In this document: in pieces, positions 60,701 to 64,000 of the stretch
Position numbering within the stretch: position 1 is the first letter of the stretch
How the letters are laid out: each line of letters starts with the position of its first letter
Assembly: GCF_040054535.1 (NCBI RefSeq)
Contig: NC_090791.1
Location: forward strand, 15,250,327-15,314,326
Reading direction: 5' to 3'
Source of the DNA: Antennarius striatus
Taxonomy: Eukaryota; Chordata; Actinopteri; Lophiiformes; Antennariidae
DNA length: 64,000 bases
Program-made: the position numbers and the translations under genes
Notes under the pieces: model-generated
The model's database searches: none
Told to the model about the DNA's origin: nothing
What the model saw: only the letters and a program-made list of their open reading frames with translations

Positions 60701-63700
60701 TCTAACCACATTTTACTTTCACTTTCACACTGACTTTCATGTTGGTTTGAGCAATAATTGCATATAACATATATTTAAGTTACCACACACTCAATTACAC
60801 TCACACTCTGATTGTTTTGTTTCCTTGTTGTATTTTTTTTTAGCTCCGCTACAGGAAGGATAAAATTCACTCCAAACAAAACCCTATATTTCCAGTGGTG
60901 AATGAAATCAAAGATCTCTCCAGTGGTTGTGCCATTGCTGCAGTCATACATTACTATTGCCCTGGCTTGCTAAGACTTGAAGGTACCAACAAAGATTGTT
61001 TCTGCAAGCAACTCTTAACTACTTTATTTTTGTCTGCATAACACATCTTTTCCTCTCTTTGTCAGATGTTTGCATGAAGGAGCCCTTGTCTGCAGCAGAT
61101 AGCCTATATAACCTGCAGTTCATCCGGGAGTTCTGTGACAGCTGCCTGAAGAGCTGCTGCCACTTGGCACTGGAGGACATACTTTACACACCACAGGAGC
61201 TTCAGGTAATTACATTCACATTCTTTATCATTCATCAACTGAATGAGCGTAGGTTTGTCATTTTGTTTACCTTCAATACATCTATTGAAGACTTTGCTTG
61301 ATGAATCAAATGTTCATGGTGTTGTCACCTAAAAGGGAAGATTTTTGAATGGGTTCCTCAATTTGAAAAAAGTAGTAGGTCTAATCTAGCTGTCTTATAA
61401 GGGTAATGCAGCTCCTAATACAGAAAAGAATAGTACATATTGCAGGAATTTTGCAATGTCTGGTAGAGCACGACGGAGGAAGCAGTAAATTCGTATTTCA
61501 TTCAAAATAACTCAGAAAATATAAGAATAAGTAAAGAGTTTGCTCTGATGTCAGACTCCATATGGCTTTCCTGTAGATGCATCATCTGCAGCATCTCCAT
61601 TTCATCTTTTTAGCCACATCTCTGCAAACTTCTGACCAGGGAACTAATACACAATGTATTTACATTCATGGGGACGTTCATGAACATTGACGCTACTGAC
61701 AATTCGGGTCAGGTTGGATATTAGTGCCAGCAATGTAGACTATAGGCTTCCTATGAGGAAAATCTGTGACAACCTGCCTGTTGTTTTGTTTTGTTTTTCA
61801 TCCCCTTGTAGGAGCTAAATGATGTAGGAACCAATGTTGACCTGGTTACATTTCTACTCGGAAGCATTAACTGAGGCTAATATTCGATGCTGAACTCCAC
61901 AAGTTTTTCTATTTGATATTAACTATTGGTCGAGTTAACTGAGAAATTGAATGGAAATAAAGCAGTAATCAAACATGAAGTGGCGTGTAGGACTTTTGAT
62001 CACTTGGAAGCGCATCAGCATCTCATTAAATGCGGTGGAAAACCTAAATAGCTTAAAACTTGACTTTTATACACCCCCTGAGGAAAAAATTCATTTAGCA
62101 GTGTTAGAGATGTTAATTACTACAGTATTTTATTTCAGTATGTGTTGTTTTTATGTCCTTTTATTGTTTGTGGTACGTGTTAGGAAATAGTACTTTCATA
62201 TTTAGAGCAGTAATGGCTTTTTAGCAACTACTATGTTGATTATATATTTAATATTAATAAAGAACGACTTACAAACAATTTAGCTTGCAAACGGCGTCGC
62301 GGAACTAGTTGTGGTCGTAGGTTCAGGACTATTTGCAGATAGATCTGCTTAACAAAAATTAAATTTGAATGTGATTTAGGATTATAATGTCGCTTGTACC
62401 TAATTGAAGGATGAACACAAATATTGCATACTGTTTATGTAATAGCTGTTCTACTTTGTATGATTTTGTTTAGCTGAACTTGCTGAGTTTCCTAGCAGAA
62501 CTGCTTTGGTGGTTTGAAGTACGAAGGCCAGAATTTGTCCAGTCAATAGACACATTAGGTGAGTGTCATCAATTTTTGGGTCAATGTGATCATAACATTT
62601 GATGTATGATATAATGGAGTGTTGGGGTTTTCTTTTTTATATTAGATGGATCCACACCAGTGACACCAACAAGACTGAGGTATGGAAACTCTAAAAGTGG
62701 TTTTGCTTTGGTGGTTGTTGTTTTTTGGAGTGAGTTTGAGCTGAGGTTGTTTCTCTTCTTGGCAGTACTTCCCCTTCAATCTTCAAGAAGCCATTCCTCC
62801 CCATCTCGTCTTCTGTGTCAGGTATGATTAAGGATTTGTCTTGTCATTAATACATTAACCTATAACTTTTGTTATATGTTTCTGTCTTTTTCCAATCTGG
62901 TTTGCCATTTCCCACAGTCCGTTTTTGTCTTAGTTGCGCTTAACATTAACATTGATATTATGATCTTAAATGTCTTTGGTATAACATTTTTTGCATCTTT
63001 TTTGAAGTTTGTTGGCCCATTGCTTGGTGATTTGTTCATCCTTGTGTGTTGTGCATGCCTTCACATGTCTGTGTGTCCCCATTGTGCTCAGGATCTTTGA
63101 CTCAGTCTACCTCAATGTCTCATATAGAAGGAGCTGGAAAAACATGGAGCAAGAAATCTCACAGGTATGACCCATATATTTAGTACCATTTAAACTCACT
63201 TTTAAATTTACTATGGACTTACTGAGCTGCTTTATCCAATAGCCGGCCCTTGTCAGCAGTATCCTTCAGTATCCCCTTTGGGCTGGACAGTGATGTGGAC
63301 GTTGTAATGGGCGACCCAGTGATAACCCGCTCTGTGAGCTCAGATCAACTCAATCCACCAGTCCAAAATGTGACCCGGGGATCCTACACCCCACCTGAAG
63401 ATCTCAGTCATTTACTAAGTAAACCTCCTGGCCCCAGTGGTTCACATAGAGCTTCCTGGGCTACTCAGACCCCCAGCATTCCAAAGTTGGCAGAAGAGAA
63501 TGGCCTTATAGCGGGAGACACTGGAGAACTGCCCACCATTGAGGAAGCTCTTCAAATTATCCACAATGAGAACAAGATGGAGCCTCGTTTACACCCTGAT
63601 GGTGCTCCTGATGGCTTCTATCTCCACTCTCCTGACGATACTGTGAGTTCTAAACATAACATGCCTAACTTGGCGCCCGTCAGTTACTCTGCCCCTACTC

Positions 63701-64000
63701 GCTCAGGGATGATGTACCGACCTGCAGGAGAATCCAGAGAGTCTAGTCGCATCAGAAACACCTCTGAATGTTCACAAGATGATGACTCAGTCTTGAGAGA
63801 TGGCAGTGTGGACTCTGATGCTTCGGAAGAAATGCCCAAGGCTCAGTCCTCACCAGGCACACCAGTCACTGGTGCAAACTCTGTTAGAGACTATGGCCAA
63901 GATGTGTCTGACAGTGGTGTGAAGATGACCAGTTTTGCGGAACGCAAAAAGAAGCAGGCAACGGATTCTCCTAAGGCTAGCAGTCCTGCTTCTTCTCAGA
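45286..64000 (+). CDS. CAMSAP3 (Nezha), microtubule minus-end binding protein, N-terminal part
   Basis: Calmodulin-regulated spectrin-associated protein 3 caps and stabilises non-centrosomal microtubule minus ends and anchors them at junctions and the epithelial cortex. Twelve exons are in frame, about 647 residues: 45286-45418, 51608-51870, 59278-59418, 59650-59736, 60098-60130, 60844-60982, 61066-61205, 62474-62558, 62646-62679, 62766-62821, 63092-63164, 63243 to the right edge. The start MVDSPSMKKTFVVPDIKPLD resembles vertebrate CAMSAP2/3. The CAMSAP-type calponin-homology domain is encoded by about 60844-62558. Assignment to CAMSAP3 rests on PFGLDSDVDVVMGDPV, PTIEEALQIIH and VKMTSFAERKKK, and on the neighbouring xab2. 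The coiled coils and C-terminal CKK domain lie outside the window. Confidence 0.93.
49850..50830 (+). mobile_element. Decayed Tc1/mariner-like DNA transposon
   Basis: Nucleotide words follow the transposase gene of fish Tc1-like elements in the right order. These are GGCAAAATGGCATCAATGG near 50187, TTTTATGGACCAATGAG then AGAGTTGAGCT near 50230-50262, CGTTACATC near 50284, AAACATGGAGGTAGCAGT near 50343, TTTTGCTGC near 50379, CCAATGTG near 50654, and ACCTTTTCA near 50768. The frame is destroyed by many changes. Terminal inverted repeats were not resolved, so the ends are approximate. Confidence 0.7.
50983..51042. repeat. (AC)n microsatellite
   Basis: Thirty uninterrupted AC units in camsap3 intron 1, a few dozen bases past the Tc1 relic. 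Apparent Thr-His and Cys-Val open frames here come from the repeat. Confidence 0.97.
52400..52515. repeat. (CT)n microsatellite
   Basis: Over 110 bases of TC repeats with occasional TG and CA interruptions in camsap3 intron 2. Confidence 0.95.
53362..53390. repeat. 29-bp near-perfect palindrome
   Basis: ACTAGGTTTTATTT and AAATAAAACCTAGT are exact reverse complements around a single central A. Directly after it a second, shorter inverted repeat (AGTAATT...AATTACT) spans about 53394-53414. It could be a terminus of a small DNA element, but no partner end was found. Confidence 0.8.
54622..54735. repeat. (GT)n microsatellite with GCGTTGGTGTGTGT units
   Basis: A pure GT run of about 80 bases (54622-54701) passes into two copies of a longer unit, GCGTTGGTGTGTGT. 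Confidence 0.95.
56080..56620. mobile_element. GC-rich island, possible unclassified repeat
   Basis: About 250 bases (56090-56340) are strikingly G-rich on the plus strand, followed by a roughly 250-base, less GC-rich stretch, inside an otherwise AT-rich intron. On the minus strand a 123-aa proline-rich frame (56059-56430) is open. The abrupt composition change suggests inserted sequence, perhaps the 5' region of a retroelement, but I cannot name a family and found no terminal repeats. Confidence 0.35.
60098..60130 (+). other. camsap3 33-nt cassette microexon
   Basis: The exon encodes CPTRWYWKLVP between acceptor CCAACAG and donor GTAAGT. Both neighbouring introns are phase 0, so the exon can be included or skipped without changing the frame. 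CAMSAP2 has a similar WFWKLVP segment at the same place, directly before the conserved RYRK (family knowledge). CU-rich tracts flank it on both sides (about 60027-60093 and 60137-60179), which points to regulated splicing. Confidence 0.8.
61812..61980 (+). other. Candidate alternative terminal exon of camsap3
   Basis: A pyrimidine-rich tract and TTGTAG acceptor end at 61811. In the frame left by the previous exon (ending 61205, phase 0) the sequence then reads 20 codons, ELNDVGTNVDLVTFLLGSIN, to a TGA at 61872-61874, and AATAAA follows at 61956-61961. Use of this exon would cut the protein inside the calponin-homology domain. Its existence as a transcript is inferred only. Confidence 0.35.

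Overview
The window is vertebrate nuclear DNA, most likely from a ray-finned fish. It is AT-rich, with split genes and GT-AG introns, long (AT), (CA), (CT) and (GT) microsatellites, a Tx1-clade LINE, and a Tc1/mariner relic. The myosin heavy chain genes have the compact introns usual in fish. Species cannot be read from the sequence.

Left half, minus strand: two complete tandem fast-skeletal-type myosin heavy chain genes. Gene A has CDS 3729-14736 and gene B has CDS 17510-29222. I traced both exon by exon. Each has 39 coding exons with intact splice sites plus two 5' untranslated exons, and each sums to 5,811 nt (1,936 aa), in frame throughout. Each has its own TATA box and poly(A) signal. 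Left of gene A lie degraded pieces of a third copy on the same strand (about 840-1483). Genes A and B are a mosaic: several blocks are nearly identical through introns and exons, while neighbouring blocks have introns that no longer align. This is the pattern left by repeated gene conversion or unequal exchange.

Middle: an AT-rich intergenic stretch (29.9-32.5 kb) with a diverged 75-bp repeat pair, two perfect inverted repeats built on AGGTCA-type half-sites, and a 5'-truncated, frameshifted Tx1-like LINE (about 32775-35285). The LINE ends about 200 bp before the next gene's start codon.

Right half, plus strand: xab2 (SYF1 homologue; 19 coding exons, 850 aa, 35487-42838), then camsap3 (45286 to beyond the right edge; first 12 exons, about 647 residues). 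The xab2-camsap3 adjacency also exists on human chromosome 19p13 (from memory). Two large camsap3 introns hold microsatellites, a Tc1 relic and a GC-rich island. Within camsap3 there is a 33-nt in-frame cassette microexon candidate between CU-rich tracts, and a possible alternative terminal exon.

Functionally the myosin pair serves muscle contraction, xab2 serves splicing and transcription-coupled repair, and camsap3 serves microtubule minus-end anchoring. These are linked by position, not by pathway. No tRNA, rRNA, CRISPR or prokaryotic features were seen.
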